Both the position numbers and the translations under genes were made by a program. A DNA stretch of 64,000 nt, from positions 1 through 64,000 of the forward strand of contig VXPQ01000048.1 in the NCBI GenBank assembly GCA_009839485.1. The letters run 5' to 3'. Each line of letters begins with the position of its first letter. The stretch's first letter is position 1. Origin of the DNA: Bacteroidetes bacterium SB0662_bin_6. GTDB lineage: Bacteria; Bacteroidota; Rhodothermia; Rhodothermales; VXPQ01. Of the stretch, positions 27,333-35,857 are shown piece by piece. The notes below the pieces were generated by a model that searched no databases, was not told the DNA's origin, and saw only the letters and a program-made list of their open reading frames with translations.

Positions 27333-28892
27333 TCACTCCGTCATGTCCTGCTGCGCTTCGAGGTACCAATCCGGCGTGCCGAACCAGTCGTGCATTTCCT
27401 GCTCGAACGGCGCCACGACGTATTCCGGCTCGGGATAAATGCCCCGGTCACCCGTATCGGCGATCCAGGCATCCAGCGCCGCCCGCATGGCGGTGAGCGC
27501 CGCCTGATCCTCAGGATTCCCGGAGTCCACGAGGTTTTCGATTTCGTGCGGATCCGCCTGCGTGTCGTACAATTCCTCGTAGGGCACCGGCTCCATCATC
27601 CGGGCGGGCGCCCCGGTGAGCAAGCCTTGTTCATGCAACTGGCGCATAAGGGGTTTCACCAGGAAACACTTCTCTTTGTACCGGTTGAGCGTCGGGAAAC
27701 CGTCGCGGGGGTAGTAATTCCGGATATAGTGGTAGCGGGGGCCGCGCACCGACCTGAGGCGGGCCACCGTTTCGTCGATGCGGTCCCGGGCGCTGAACGC
27801 GTACGTGCGCGCCGGATCGGGACGGTTTCCGAAAAAGTTCAGGCTTTGCATACTCATGGGACGTTCCACGCCGGCCATCCAGAGCGTCGTGGCCGTCAGG
27901 TCGAGCAGGCTGACCACCCCGTCGTACACGCCACCGGGGCTGTATTGAGACGGAGCCGGAAAGCCGTCCGGCCAGTGGATGATCATCGGCACATGGATGC
28001 CCACGTCCCACACCCAATGAATGCCCCGCGCCGTAAGCCGTCCGTTATCCCCGAAAAACACGATAATGGTATTGTCCGCCATCCCCTCTTCCCGCAACGC
28101 CTCAAGAATCCACCCTACCCGTACATCCATTCCCGAAATCGAGTTGAGATAGCGGGCCCATTCCTCGCGCACGATCGGATGATCCGGGTAATACGGGGGC
28201 GGGTTGACGTTCTCAGGCGTAGCGATCTGCGGATGCCAGTCTTCCCCGACCCACGGCACGCGCTCCTTCTCCGCGGATTTGCGATCGTAAATGTCGTACT
28301 CCGCCTCCGGCGTGTTGATCATCGCGAAGAACGGCTGGTTCGATTGCAGTTTGGACCAGTCGGAGGTGTCGTACAGAGGACCTTCGTTCACGAAATTCAG
28401 ATCGAGCTTGCCGGTGCCGACTTCGCGGTCTCCGATGTGCGTAATGTTGGCCGTGTAATACCCCACGTCCGCAAGGCGATGGGTCAGCGGACGGACCCCG
28501 TCCGGCAAACGATAGTCGTCGTCCCGGTGCGACCGCATATGGTGCGTGTCGATCGTGGTCTGGTACATACCGGTCATGAACGCGGAGCGGCTCGGCGCGC
28601 ATACCGGCGAAGTCGAGTATACGTTCGTGAAACGCAGCCCTTCGCGCGCCAGACCGTCCAGGTTCGGCGTAGCCACATTCTCCATCCCGTAGATCCCCAG
28701 ATCGAGCGCCATATTCTCACCCACGATCCAGAGGATATTCGGGCGGTCCGGCTGCGCGGAGGCGTGCCCGTCCCGGTCGATATCTCCCGGCCCTCCTGTT
28801 CCGGCAGCGAATGTCCTTCCGGCAGCGAACAGGATGGTTAAAAGTGTTGCCGCACAAGCAGTTTTAGAGGGGTATTTAAACAATAATGTCAT
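27333..28892 (-). CDS. exported sulfatase (heparan N-sulfatase-like)
   Basis: A 519-residue enzyme with a signal peptide (ACAATLLTILFAAGRTFAA). It has the sulfatase signature CAPSRSAFMTG; Cys98 is the residue converted to formylglycine by the maturase. The N-terminus has PNILWIVGENMALDLGIYG, the EN variant of the first metal-binding motif typical of the sulfamidase (SGSH-like) branch. FFGDNGRLTARG supplies the later metal ligands. It should remove sulfate from a sulfated glycan or amino sugar in the periplasm. No anaerobic or formylglycine-generating maturase gene is in the window. Neighbours (esterase, sugar isomerase-like, Gfo/Idh dehydrogenase) support a role in breakdown of a modified glycan. 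Confidence 0.92.
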   Translation of the reverse strand: MTLLFKYPSKTACAATLLTILFAAGRTFAAGTGGPGDIDRDGHASAQPDRPNILWIVGENMALDLGIYGMENVATPNLDGLAREGLRFTNVYSTSPVCAPSRSAFMTGMYQTTIDTHHMRSHRDDDYRLPDGVRPLTHRLADVGYYTANITHIGDREVGTGKLDLNFVNEGPLYDTSDWSKLQSNQPFFAMINTPEAEYDIYDRKSAEKERVPWVGEDWHPQIATPENVNPPPYYPDHPIVREEWARYLNSISGMDVRVGWILEALREEGMADNTIIVFFGDNGRLTARGIHWVWDVGIHVPMIIHWPDGFPAPSQYSPGGVYDGVVSLLDLTATTLWMAGVERPMSMQSLNFFGNRPDPARTYAFSARDRIDETVARLRSVRGPRYHYIRNYYPRDGFPTLNRYKEKCFLVKPLMRQLHEQGLLTGAPARMMEPVPYEELYDTQADPHEIENLVDSGNPEDQAALTAMRAALDAWIADTGDRGIYPEPEYVVAPFEQEMHDWFGTPDWYLEAQQDMTE

Positions 28893-28999
28893 GGCAGAAA
28901 AATTTCGGGGGTGGACAGTTTCGGGCCAAACGGTTTCAGGACTGACTTACTTTGGAGAAAGACAGCAGCACTGTTCAGAAACGGCGCATACCGGAAGCT

Positions 29000-29902
29000 T
29001 TACCGGTGAAAGGCCTGGGACACGAAACCCAGCACTTCCGGAAGCGATTCTCTCCAATACGACCACGAATGGCCTCCATCCCGGATCCGGAATTCGTGGG
29101 GAATCTCCCGGCGGCTCATCTCGATGTGAATCAGCGAATTCCCCTCGTAGAGAAAATCGTCGTCCCCGCAGTCGATGTACCAGCGTACGCTCCCGATATC
29201 CTCTGCGGGAAGCGTTTTGACCAGTTCGACGGCATTGTGCCGGGCTATCCAGGCCATGATCTCCTCGTCGGACAGCGCCGCTGCCTGGGGATCTCTAAAA
29301 CGATTGAATTCCTCCACGGAGGACGGCCCCACATACGCGCTGAGCGGCGCTGCCGAGGAAAACAGATCGGGGCGGTGCAAAGCATACATGAAGCTGCCCC
29401 CGCCCCCCATCGAAAGACCCGCTACGGCGCGGTATTGCTTCTCTGTTCTGATCCGGTACGTCGATTCCACATGCGGCATCAGCTCCTCGAAGAAGAAATC
29501 TTCGTACTGCCAGTCCCCGTCGGCCGTGTTGAAGTAGCCCAGGCGGCCTGTAAAGGCATCCGGCATGATAATGACCATAGGGGTCGCTTTCCCCTTCGAA
29601 ATCGCATGATCGGCGATATGCCGCACCTCGCCGAACTGTATCCAGCCGGTCTGGTCGTCTCCGGCTCCGTGCAGGAGATACAGTACGGGATAGCTTCGCT
29701 CGGAAATGTGGTAATCCGGCGGCAGATACACAGCATACTTCCGCTCGCCGCCGAGAATATCGCTGTGCATGGACAGGTTGTCGTAGACTGTGCCTCGTTC
29801 GACCCCCTGGGAAAAAACAGGCAGGGAAAACGCCGCCGACATAAGCGCCGTCACGCAATATAATGCCGCGTGGACAGCGTATCGTTTTACAGGAAAAAGC
29901 AT
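29000..29902 (-). CDS. exported alpha/beta-hydrolase esterase (enterochelin/feruloyl esterase-like)
   Basis: A 300-residue protein with a signal peptide (ALYCVTALMSAAFSLPVFS-Q) and an esterase-D-like hydrolase fold. Opening strands are RKYAVYLPPDYH and YPVLYLLHGAGDDQTGW. The nucleophile elbow is GLSMGGGGS (Ser164), the acid is in DCGDDDFLY, and the catalytic histidine is His278 in GGHSWSYWRESL. The family includes feruloyl, acetyl-xylan and enterochelin esterases, and putative ester-removing enzymes in glycan loci. The start at 29902 gives the signal peptide; the longer frame to 30034 overlaps the upstream gene. Thirteen bases separate it from the sugar isomerase-like gene. Confidence 0.88.
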   Translation of the reverse strand: MLFPVKRYAVHAALYCVTALMSAAFSLPVFSQGVERGTVYDNLSMHSDILGGERKYAVYLPPDYHISERSYPVLYLLHGAGDDQTGWIQFGEVRHIADHAISKGKATPMVIIMPDAFTGRLGYFNTADGDWQYEDFFFEELMPHVESTYRIRTEKQYRAVAGLSMGGGGSFMYALHRPDLFSSAAPLSAYVGPSSVEEFNRFRDPQAAALSDEEIMAWIARHNAVELVKTLPAEDIGSVRWYIDCGDDDFLYEGNSLIHIEMSRREIPHEFRIRDGGHSWSYWRESLPEVLGFVSQAFHR

Positions 29903-29915
29903 GGTAAAAGGGGGA

Positions 29916-30893
29916 TTAGCCTTTGATTGAGGACAGATAGTCGTAGCTGGTTTGCAGCATATCCACGGGGTCGGGGGCCAGATCCCGCTCGACATAGAAG
30001 TGCTCGACGCCGGCAGCGCTCGCCTCGGCGACAATAGCGGAAATGTCCAGCACGCCCGCGCCTACCGAAGCCATGAACGGAAAGAGTTCCATCCACTCCT
30101 GCGGATTGTCCCCGTTGCCCTCGAAGCGCACGAGTTCGGTCATGTCCTTGATATGCAAGAGGCGGTAATGATCGGGCCAGTTCTGCAGGTACTCGATGGG
30201 ATCGGCCCCACCGGCCACGGTCCAGTAGATGTCCATTTCAAGAGACACGACGGACGGGTCGATGCGCTCCAGCATGACATTCATCGGGATAGACCCTTCC
30301 ATCTCCGTCAATCCGTAACCGTGGTTGTGGTACAGGAACCGGAATCCGCGTTCGACGCCGCGCCGCCCGATTTCGTTGAATTCGTCTGCAAGGCGGCGGT
30401 AATCATCCAGCGTGGTGCGCTCCTCTTCCGGGATTGCCGCAATCCCGGCATAGCCGGCGCCGAGCATCTGAACTGCTTCGCCCGTTTCGTCGATCCGTTC
30501 GCGCAGTGTACCCAGATCGACATGCAGCGACGGCACGGAGATACCGACCTCATCGAGCAGACTTCGCAGGGCCTCCGGCTCCATGCCGTAATAGCCGCTG
30601 GTGCTGAATCCCAGTTGCGGCGTGATTCCCGCCCACATTTCATGCGCGGCGGGCACGCTGAACGGGTACGGCCCGTAGACTTCTATTTCCTTGTAGCCTA
30701 TGTCGGCCAAAAGACGCATCGTTCCCTCAAAATCCTCCTCCAGAAGATGAGGAATGGAAAACAGGCCAAGGCCCACGCGCTCTATGAGTGTCGTTTCCAC
30801 AGGGGCATCTTCAGGGGTTGGGGAGCATCCTGTTACGTACAAGCCGGCGGCGCCGGCGCCCAGCAGGCTGAAAAAAGAACGACGATCGATCAT
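29916..30893 (-). CDS. exported sugar phosphate isomerase/epimerase-like TIM-barrel lipoprotein
   Basis: A 325-residue protein whose leader combines a twin-arginine motif (DRRSFFSLLGAGAAG) and a lipobox (YVTGC, Cys23). The body is a xylose-isomerase-like (AP endonuclease 2 family) TIM barrel: FSIPHLLEEDFEGTMRLLADIGYKEIEVYG, FRFLYHNHGYG, VVSLEMDIYWTVAGG, RLLHIKDM and EHFYVERDLAPDP supply the usual Glu/His/Asp metal ligands. Envelope-located members of this family are common in glycan-degrading Bacteroidota and Planctomycetes; the true substrate is unknown. Confidence 0.87.
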   Translation of the reverse strand: MIDRRSFFSLLGAGAAGLYVTGCSPTPEDAPVETTLIERVGLGLFSIPHLLEEDFEGTMRLLADIGYKEIEVYGPYPFSVPAAHEMWAGITPQLGFSTSGYYGMEPEALRSLLDEVGISVPSLHVDLGTLRERIDETGEAVQMLGAGYAGIAAIPEEERTTLDDYRRLADEFNEIGRRGVERGFRFLYHNHGYGLTEMEGSIPMNVMLERIDPSVVSLEMDIYWTVAGGADPIEYLQNWPDHYRLLHIKDMTELVRFEGNGDNPQEWMELFPFMASVGAGVLDISAIVAEASAAGVEHFYVERDLAPDPVDMLQTSYDYLSSIKG

Positions 30894-30946
30894 GGGTTCG
30901 GGGGATCAGGTGGCAGAATGGCGGTGCATGGAGACAACGCAAGATT

Positions 30947-31459
30947 TCAGCTCTCCTCCAGCGCAAGGGGCGCCGCACCGTACAAGTGGGTAAATCGGAT
31001 ACAATGAATGATAACGGATCGGAACGGGCTGAGATCGAGGTCCGCTTCCAGTTCATAGGTCTGAGCGCCTGATCTCGACTGCAATTCATCCACGACATGG
31101 GCGCCCGTCACCATCACATTATCGTTGTCGGCTTCGGGCGTGCCGGTGGGCGTAAGCACCACATGCAGGTCCGGGCCCCAGTCCGTCCGGAACGCTTCCG
31201 ACAGCACGAGGCGGAGCCCCTCGCCGGTATCCTCGATCCGGTACGCCCCGCTGGTCTCCTGACCGCCCTTGTCCGTAAACGATCCGGAGGCAATGATATC
31301 CGCTGCCGACTCCGAAACAACGGAAGCGGCCTGTTCCATGTTCACAGCATTCACAGCATCGCCACGAAGAACCCAGATAACAATCAGGATGATGACCAAA
31401 GCATTGGCCATACATATCCAAAACAGTGTACCCGGGCGCTTCCTGAATAAATGCCGCAT
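30947..31459 (-). CDS. DM13 domain membrane-anchored protein
   Basis: A 170-residue protein with one N-terminal membrane helix (13-31) and a DM13 domain: ASGSFTDKGGQETSGAYRI, FRTDWGPDLHVVLTP and the ending YELEADLDLSPF...IIHCIRFTHLYGAAPL. The DM13 fold has a near-invariant cysteine, here Cys153, and has been proposed to act in redox or electron-transfer reactions. It is inserted between a Gfo/Idh dehydrogenase and a sugar isomerase-like gene, all leftward, with ~50-base gaps. A TATCTTTG box lies 33 bases before its start. Confidence 0.88.
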   Translation of the reverse strand: MRHLFRKRPGTLFWICMANALVIILIVIWVLRGDAVNAVNMEQAASVVSESAADIIASGSFTDKGGQETSGAYRIEDTGEGLRLVLSEAFRTDWGPDLHVVLTPTGTPEADNDNVMVTGAHVVDELQSRSGAQTYELEADLDLSPFRSVIIHCIRFTHLYGAAPLALEES

Positions 31460-31491
31460 AGCGAATGCCTCTTATGTTTCGTTTATGGAAG

Positions 31492-31499
31492 CAAAGATA
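31492..31499 (-). promoter_or_regulatory. -7 box for the DM13 gene
   Basis: The minus strand reads TATCTTTG in the 50-base gap between the Gfo/Idh stop and the DM13 start. It is a perfect TAnnTTTG match, giving the DM13 gene and those after it an internal promoter. No -33 match is evident. Confidence 0.4.
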
Positions 31500-31509
31500 C
31501 GGAACATGA

Positions 31510-32823
31510 CTACAACGCCCATCCTTCCCTGTACGTCCGATCAAGGAGAATATTCGCTTCCTTGTCGTTCGTGATCCGCATCTCTGCGGCGTCCCAGCGC
31601 AATGTCTTGCCGGGAGACAGGATAGCGATGTTACCGAGCAGCACGGCTTCCGTGATGGGGCCGCCGTAGTCGAAATGGGCGCCGGCCTGCGGACCTCCCT
31701 TGCAGGCTTCGATCCATTCCTGGTAATGGCCGATCGAACGCGGGAGCGCCGGCTCGGGCATCTCGTACTCGACATCCGTCATGCCGGAAACGGAAAGCAG
31801 CCGCGGGTTATGCCCTGTTCCGTCGGTGAGCAGAATCCCCTTGTCCCCGACGAAATAGGCGCCGCCGGGATCGGGCACGCCCATCGGTTCGTGGTCGCCA
31901 AGGCCGTCCGGACGCGCAGGTTTCAATCCTCCGTCGTACCAGACAAGGCGAACGGGAGGCATATCGCCCCGCGCAGGGAATCGGTAATGCACGATAGAGG
32001 CATGTGGCCAGGTTTCCCCGTTCACGTCTGTAGAACTGGCATGCACCGTCTCCGGAGCCGTAAGATGCAGGGCGCGAAACACAGGATCGAAGTGGTGACA
32101 TCCCATGTCCCCGAGGGCGCCCGTCCCGAAATCCTGCCAGCCGCGCCAGGTGAACGGCACGTACGCCGGGTGATAGGGACGCACGGGAGCCGGTCCGAGC
32201 CACAGGTCCCAGTCCAGCGTGTCGGGAACCGGCGGCGTTTCGGCAGGACGATCCACCCCTTGCGGCCAGATCGGGCGGTTATCCCAGATATGTACTTCGC
32301 GGACCGGGCCAATGGCGCCGTCCCATATCATCTCGGCGATCTTGCGGTGATCGTCGTGCGCATTCTGCTGCGTGCTCATCTGAGTGGCGACGCCCGCCTT
32401 TCGGGCGGCTTCCGTCATGAGGCGCACTTCGCGAATGGTTCTCGCCAGAGGTTTTGCGCAGTATACGTGCTTGCCCAGAGCAAACGAGGGAAGCGCGGCG
32501 ACGGCATGGGTATGGTCCGGTGTACCGATGACCACTCCGTCGATGTGATTCGCTTCCTTGTCGAGCAGGCGGCGGAAATCCCTGTAGCGGCGGGCGTTCG
32601 GAAAACGCTCGTAGGTCGGCGCCGCGCGCTTGTCGTCCACATCGGCCAGGGCTACGATGTTTTCGCTGCTCAGATTTTGCAAATAGTTGCCGCCCATGCC
32701 GCCCGCACCGATCCCGGCAAGGTTGAGCTTGTCGCTGGGGGGAACAATACCCGGTCCGCCGAGCACATGCCGGGGAAGAATGGCAATGGTCGATGCAGCC
32801 GCCAGAAAATGCCGCCTGTCCAT
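31510..32823 (-). CDS. exported Gfo/Idh/MocA family oxidoreductase
   Basis: A 437-residue NAD(P)-dependent dehydrogenase family member with a twin-arginine leader (MDRRHFLAAASTIAILPR). The Rossmann motif is GIGAGGMGG (37-45). The usual EKP motif of the family appears as AKP (123-125, in HVYCAKPLARTIREV): the lysine is kept and the acidic or amide residue is replaced by alanine. The C-terminal domain has GALGDMGCHHFDPVFRAL, typical of the large exported branch found in Planctomycetes and Bacteroidota, which acts on sugars or sugar derivatives. It is the first gene of the leftward catabolic set. Confidence 0.9.
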   Translation of the reverse strand: MDRRHFLAAASTIAILPRHVLGGPGIVPPSDKLNLAGIGAGGMGGNYLQNLSSENIVALADVDDKRAAPTYERFPNARRYRDFRRLLDKEANHIDGVVIGTPDHTHAVAALPSFALGKHVYCAKPLARTIREVRLMTEAARKAGVATQMSTQQNAHDDHRKIAEMIWDGAIGPVREVHIWDNRPIWPQGVDRPAETPPVPDTLDWDLWLGPAPVRPYHPAYVPFTWRGWQDFGTGALGDMGCHHFDPVFRALHLTAPETVHASSTDVNGETWPHASIVHYRFPARGDMPPVRLVWYDGGLKPARPDGLGDHEPMGVPDPGGAYFVGDKGILLTDGTGHNPRLLSVSGMTDVEYEMPEPALPRSIGHYQEWIEACKGGPQAGAHFDYGGPITEAVLLGNIAILSPGKTLRWDAAEMRITNDKEANILLDRTYREGWAL

Positions 32824-33007
32824 AGTCGTCGTGTGATTGTGAATATATCCTTACGTTGTAAAAACTCCCTGAGCGATTTCGATAATACGGTTTCAGGCGG
32901 TAACAAGCGAACGACACAGAGCATGCCTTAGGGCAACAGGGAGCCTTTTTCCACCCGGTTCGTATTGCCGGTCGTACGCAGGCGACGGCCCCCATGCCTC
33001 ATTCATA

Positions 33008-33027
33008 TTTTATAAAACCTTATAAAA
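33008..33027. promoter_or_regulatory. AT-rich palindrome upstream of the FAH-family gene
   Basis: TTTTATAA (33008-33015) and TTATAAAA (33020-33027) form a perfect 8-bp inverted repeat around a 4-bp spacer; TTATAAAA also occurs as a direct repeat at 10-bp spacing. It lies 12 bases before the ATG in the divergent Gfo/Idh-FAH gap, so it may be an operator or part of the promoter. Confidence 0.4.
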
Positions 33028-33039
33028 AACTTTAGTAAA

Positions 33040-33903
33040 ATGACTGAACCTGTTGCCCAGGAAGGAATTATCAGGTTATATCTGTGTACGGACGGCCCGC
33101 TTGTCGAAGCAAACGGACGCTTCTTTTCTATCCGGGATGCCGGCTGGGATGACCTCTTCAACGATCCTGCGCTGGGCGAGCGGCTCACGCAGTACACGCG
33201 CAATGCTCTGGAAACCGAACCGCCTCGCCCGGATGACCTCCTCGCCCCCATCGGGCATCAGGAAGTCTGGGCCGCCGGGGTAACCTACTGGCGCAGCAGG
33301 ACCGCCCGCATGGCGGAATCCGAAGAGACCGCCGACGCCTATGACCGGGTGTACACCGCAGCGCGCCCTGAGATTTTCTTCAAGGCGACGCCGCACCGGG
33401 TGGCGGGCCCCTGCCAGGCCGTGCGGATCCGCCGGGATACCCGCTGGAGCGTACCGGAGCCGGAACTGGCCGTGGCCGTCAATGCAGCGGGGAAGGCGTT
33501 CGGATACGCCATTGGCAACGACATGAGCGCACGAGACATCGAGGGAGAGAACCCGCTGTACCTGCCACAGGCGAAGGTGTACGACCAGTGCTGCGGACTG
33601 GGACCGTGCATTCTCGTTTCCGAGGAGCCGCCCGGGCCGGATACGTCGATCCGGCTGGTCGTGGAACGCAGCGGCGCCGTCGCCTTCGAGGGCGCCACGA
33701 CGCTCGGGAAACTGCGGCGATCCATCGAGGAACTGGTTTCCTGGCTGCTTCTCGACAATTCCTTCCCGGACGGTTGTTTCCTGCTTACCGGCACCGGCAT
33801 CGTGCCGCCCGACGATTTCACCCTGACATCGGGGGATCGCATCCGGATCGCTATCGACTCCATCGGAGCACTGGAGAATTACGTCGTACAGGACGCGGCA
33901 TAG
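33040..33903 (+). CDS. fumarylacetoacetate hydrolase (FAH) family protein
   Basis: A 287-residue cytoplasmic protein with the FAH C-terminal domain: the metal-binding PEPELAVAV, IGNDMSARDIEGENPLYLPQAK and FLLTGTGIVPPDDFTL. Members hydrolyse or hydrate keto-acid products of sugar or aromatic breakdown, for example 2-keto-3-deoxy sugar acid dehydration. The N-terminal half (VWAAGVTYWRSRTARMAE, FFKATPHRVAGP) is typical of the dehydratase-like branch, which suggests 2-keto-3-deoxy-acid metabolism downstream of the neighbouring sugar oxidoreductase. The ATG is preceded by an A/T-rich leader without a Shine-Dalgarno site. Confidence 0.88.
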   Translation: MTEPVAQEGIIRLYLCTDGPLVEANGRFFSIRDAGWDDLFNDPALGERLTQYTRNALETEPPRPDDLLAPIGHQEVWAAGVTYWRSRTARMAESEETADAYDRVYTAARPEIFFKATPHRVAGPCQAVRIRRDTRWSVPEPELAVAVNAAGKAFGYAIGNDMSARDIEGENPLYLPQAKVYDQCCGLGPCILVSEEPPGPDTSIRLVVERSGAVAFEGATTLGKLRRSIEELVSWLLLDNSFPDGCFLLTGTGIVPPDDFTLTSGDRIRIAIDSIGALENYVVQDAA

Positions 33904-33916
33904 GCCGCGCTACTCG

Positions 33917-35857
33917 TCAGACATCCAGCGCGTCCGCATCCGCGGCGTGGTTCATGATGAAACGGAACCGCGCGGAGGCGTCCTTGCCCATGAGGTCCGA
34001 GATCGTGCGCTCGGTGCCCAGGCGCTCCTCCTCGTTAATGCGCACCTGCAAAAGCATACGTTTCCCGGGGTCCAGAGTCGTTTCCCGGAGCGTGGCGGGC
34101 ATCATCTCCCCGAGCCCCTTGAAGCGCTGCACCATGACGTTGCGGCGGCCTTTCTCTTTCCGCTCGATCTCGCGCAGGATGCGATCCTTATCCGCCTCGT
34201 CAAGCGCCCACCAGGTGTCCTTGCCTGCATCCAGCCTGTACAGCGGGGGCTGCGCGATGTACGCGAACCCCTCCGTGATGAGCGGCCGCATGTACCGGTA
34301 GAAAAACGTCAGGAGCAACGTAGCGATGTGGTGCCCGTCGGAATCCGCGTCCATGAGCAGGATGACCTTGTGATACCGGAGGCGGTCCAGATCGATCTCA
34401 TCCCCCATGCCGCAGCCCAGCGCCTTGACCACGTTCGAGAGTTCCTTGTTTTCCCGCACCTTGTTCGCCGCGTGCTGCTCCGCATTGAGCACCTTGCCGC
34501 GCAGCGGCAGCACGGCCTGAAAGGCGCGGTCCCTCCCCTGCTTGGCCGATCCCCCGGCGGAGTCCCCCTCCACAATGAACAATTCGCTTCTGGACGGATC
34601 CGTCGAGGCGCAGTCCGCCAGTTTGCCGGGCAGATTGAGCCGGTGGCTGATGCTTGTCTTGCGGCGGACATCGCGGGCGGCGGTGCGCGAGGCGTGACGG
34701 GCCTTCGCGGACTGTATGACCCGCGCGGCAATGGCCTCCCCCGTCGTGGGGTGCGCATTCAGAAAGCGCTCCAGTTCGAGGCGCATGGCCCCGGCAACGA
34801 CCGAGCGGGCGCCGGGGTTGTTCAGTTTTTCCTTGGTCTGCCCCTGAAACTGCGGTTCGATCATGAACAGATTCAGGATCGCAACGAGCCCCTCCCGGAT
34901 ATCGTCCGCCGAAATGTCGAGGTTCTTGGGCAGCAGGTCGTGCGTTTCCATGTAGGCGCGCACGGCGCTGCGCACCGCATCGCGGAAGCCCTGCTCATGG
35001 GTGCCTCCTTCCCCGGTGGGAATGCCGTTGACGAAGGAGCGGACATGCTCGCGGGGCGCCTCCGTCCACTGCAGCGCCACCTCCACGCGGGCGCCGTCCG
35101 TCATGCCTTGCTGGCGTACCAGAAACTGTTCCTCATGCACGGACCGCTCGCCCAATCCTTTCACCCGTTCGGTCAGAAATTCCGAAATCCCCCCCTCGTG
35201 GCGGTATTCGCGGCGAACGCCGGTAATTCCGTTCCTGAATACGATGCACAGCGCGGCGTTCAGGTACGTCTTTACTTCAAGGCTTTGGCCGATGGCCTCG
35301 GCGTCGAACGCCACGGATTCGAAAATGTCCGGATCGGGTCGAAAATGGATCGATGTGCCGGTTCCCCTGCCGTTTTCCCGCACCTTGTGTACCGCGCAAA
35401 GCGGGGCGCCGCGCGCGTAGCGCTGCTCCCAGACCGCGCCGTCGCGACGGACCGTCACGGTCATTTCCTCCGACAGGGCATTCACGACCGAGGCGCCTAC
35501 GCCGTGGAGCCCCCCGGACGCGATGTAATTCGTCTGGTCGAACTTGCCGCCCGCATGCAGGGTCGTCATGATGAGCTCGAGGGCGGAGATGTTTTTCGAG
35601 GGATGCGTGTCTACCGGGATGCCCCGCCCGTTGTCCGACACGGTAACGCTGCGCCCGTCCTCGTGGAGCGTCACCTCGATGTGGGATGCGTAGCCGTTGG
35701 TGGCCTCGTCCACTGCGTTGTCCACGATTTCCCACAGCAAATGATGCAGGCCCGCCGTGCCCGTGCCGCCCACGTACATTCCGGGCCGCTTGCGCACCGG
35801 GTCCAGCCCCTCGAGGACCTGGATATCGGCACCTGTATATGTCCGCACTTGCCTCAT
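33917..35857 (-). CDS. parE: DNA topoisomerase IV subunit B
   Basis: ATPase subunit of a type IIA topoisomerase that separates replicated chromosomes. The 646-residue protein has the GHKL ATPase motifs ([39 protein letters not shown]), the transducer, and a TOPRIM domain with EGDSAGG and MDADSDG. The ~650-residue size and the pairing with the next gene fit ParE or short GyrB; I favour ParE because of the adjacent ParC-type subunit. Its ATG overlaps the parC stop by four bases (35854-35857), so the two subunits are co-translated in equal amounts. It converges on the FAH gene. Confidence 0.9.
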   Translation of the reverse strand: MRQVRTYTGADIQVLEGLDPVRKRPGMYVGGTGTAGLHHLLWEIVDNAVDEATNGYASHIEVTLHEDGRSVTVSDNGRGIPVDTHPSKNISALELIMTTLHAGGKFDQTNYIASGGLHGVGASVVNALSEEMTVTVRRDGAVWEQRYARGAPLCAVHKVRENGRGTGTSIHFRPDPDIFESVAFDAEAIGQSLEVKTYLNAALCIVFRNGITGVRREYRHEGGISEFLTERVKGLGERSVHEEQFLVRQQGMTDGARVEVALQWTEAPREHVRSFVNGIPTGEGGTHEQGFRDAVRSAVRAYMETHDLLPKNLDISADDIREGLVAILNLFMIEPQFQGQTKEKLNNPGARSVVAGAMRLELERFLNAHPTTGEAIAARVIQSAKARHASRTAARDVRRKTSISHRLNLPGKLADCASTDPSRSELFIVEGDSAGGSAKQGRDRAFQAVLPLRGKVLNAEQHAANKVRENKELSNVVKALGCGMGDEIDLDRLRYHKVILLMDADSDGHHIATLLLTFFYRYMRPLITEGFAYIAQPPLYRLDAGKDTWWALDEADKDRILREIERKEKGRRNVMVQRFKGLGEMMPATLRETTLDPGKRMLLQVRINEEERLGTERTISDLMGKDASARFRFIMNHAADADALDV

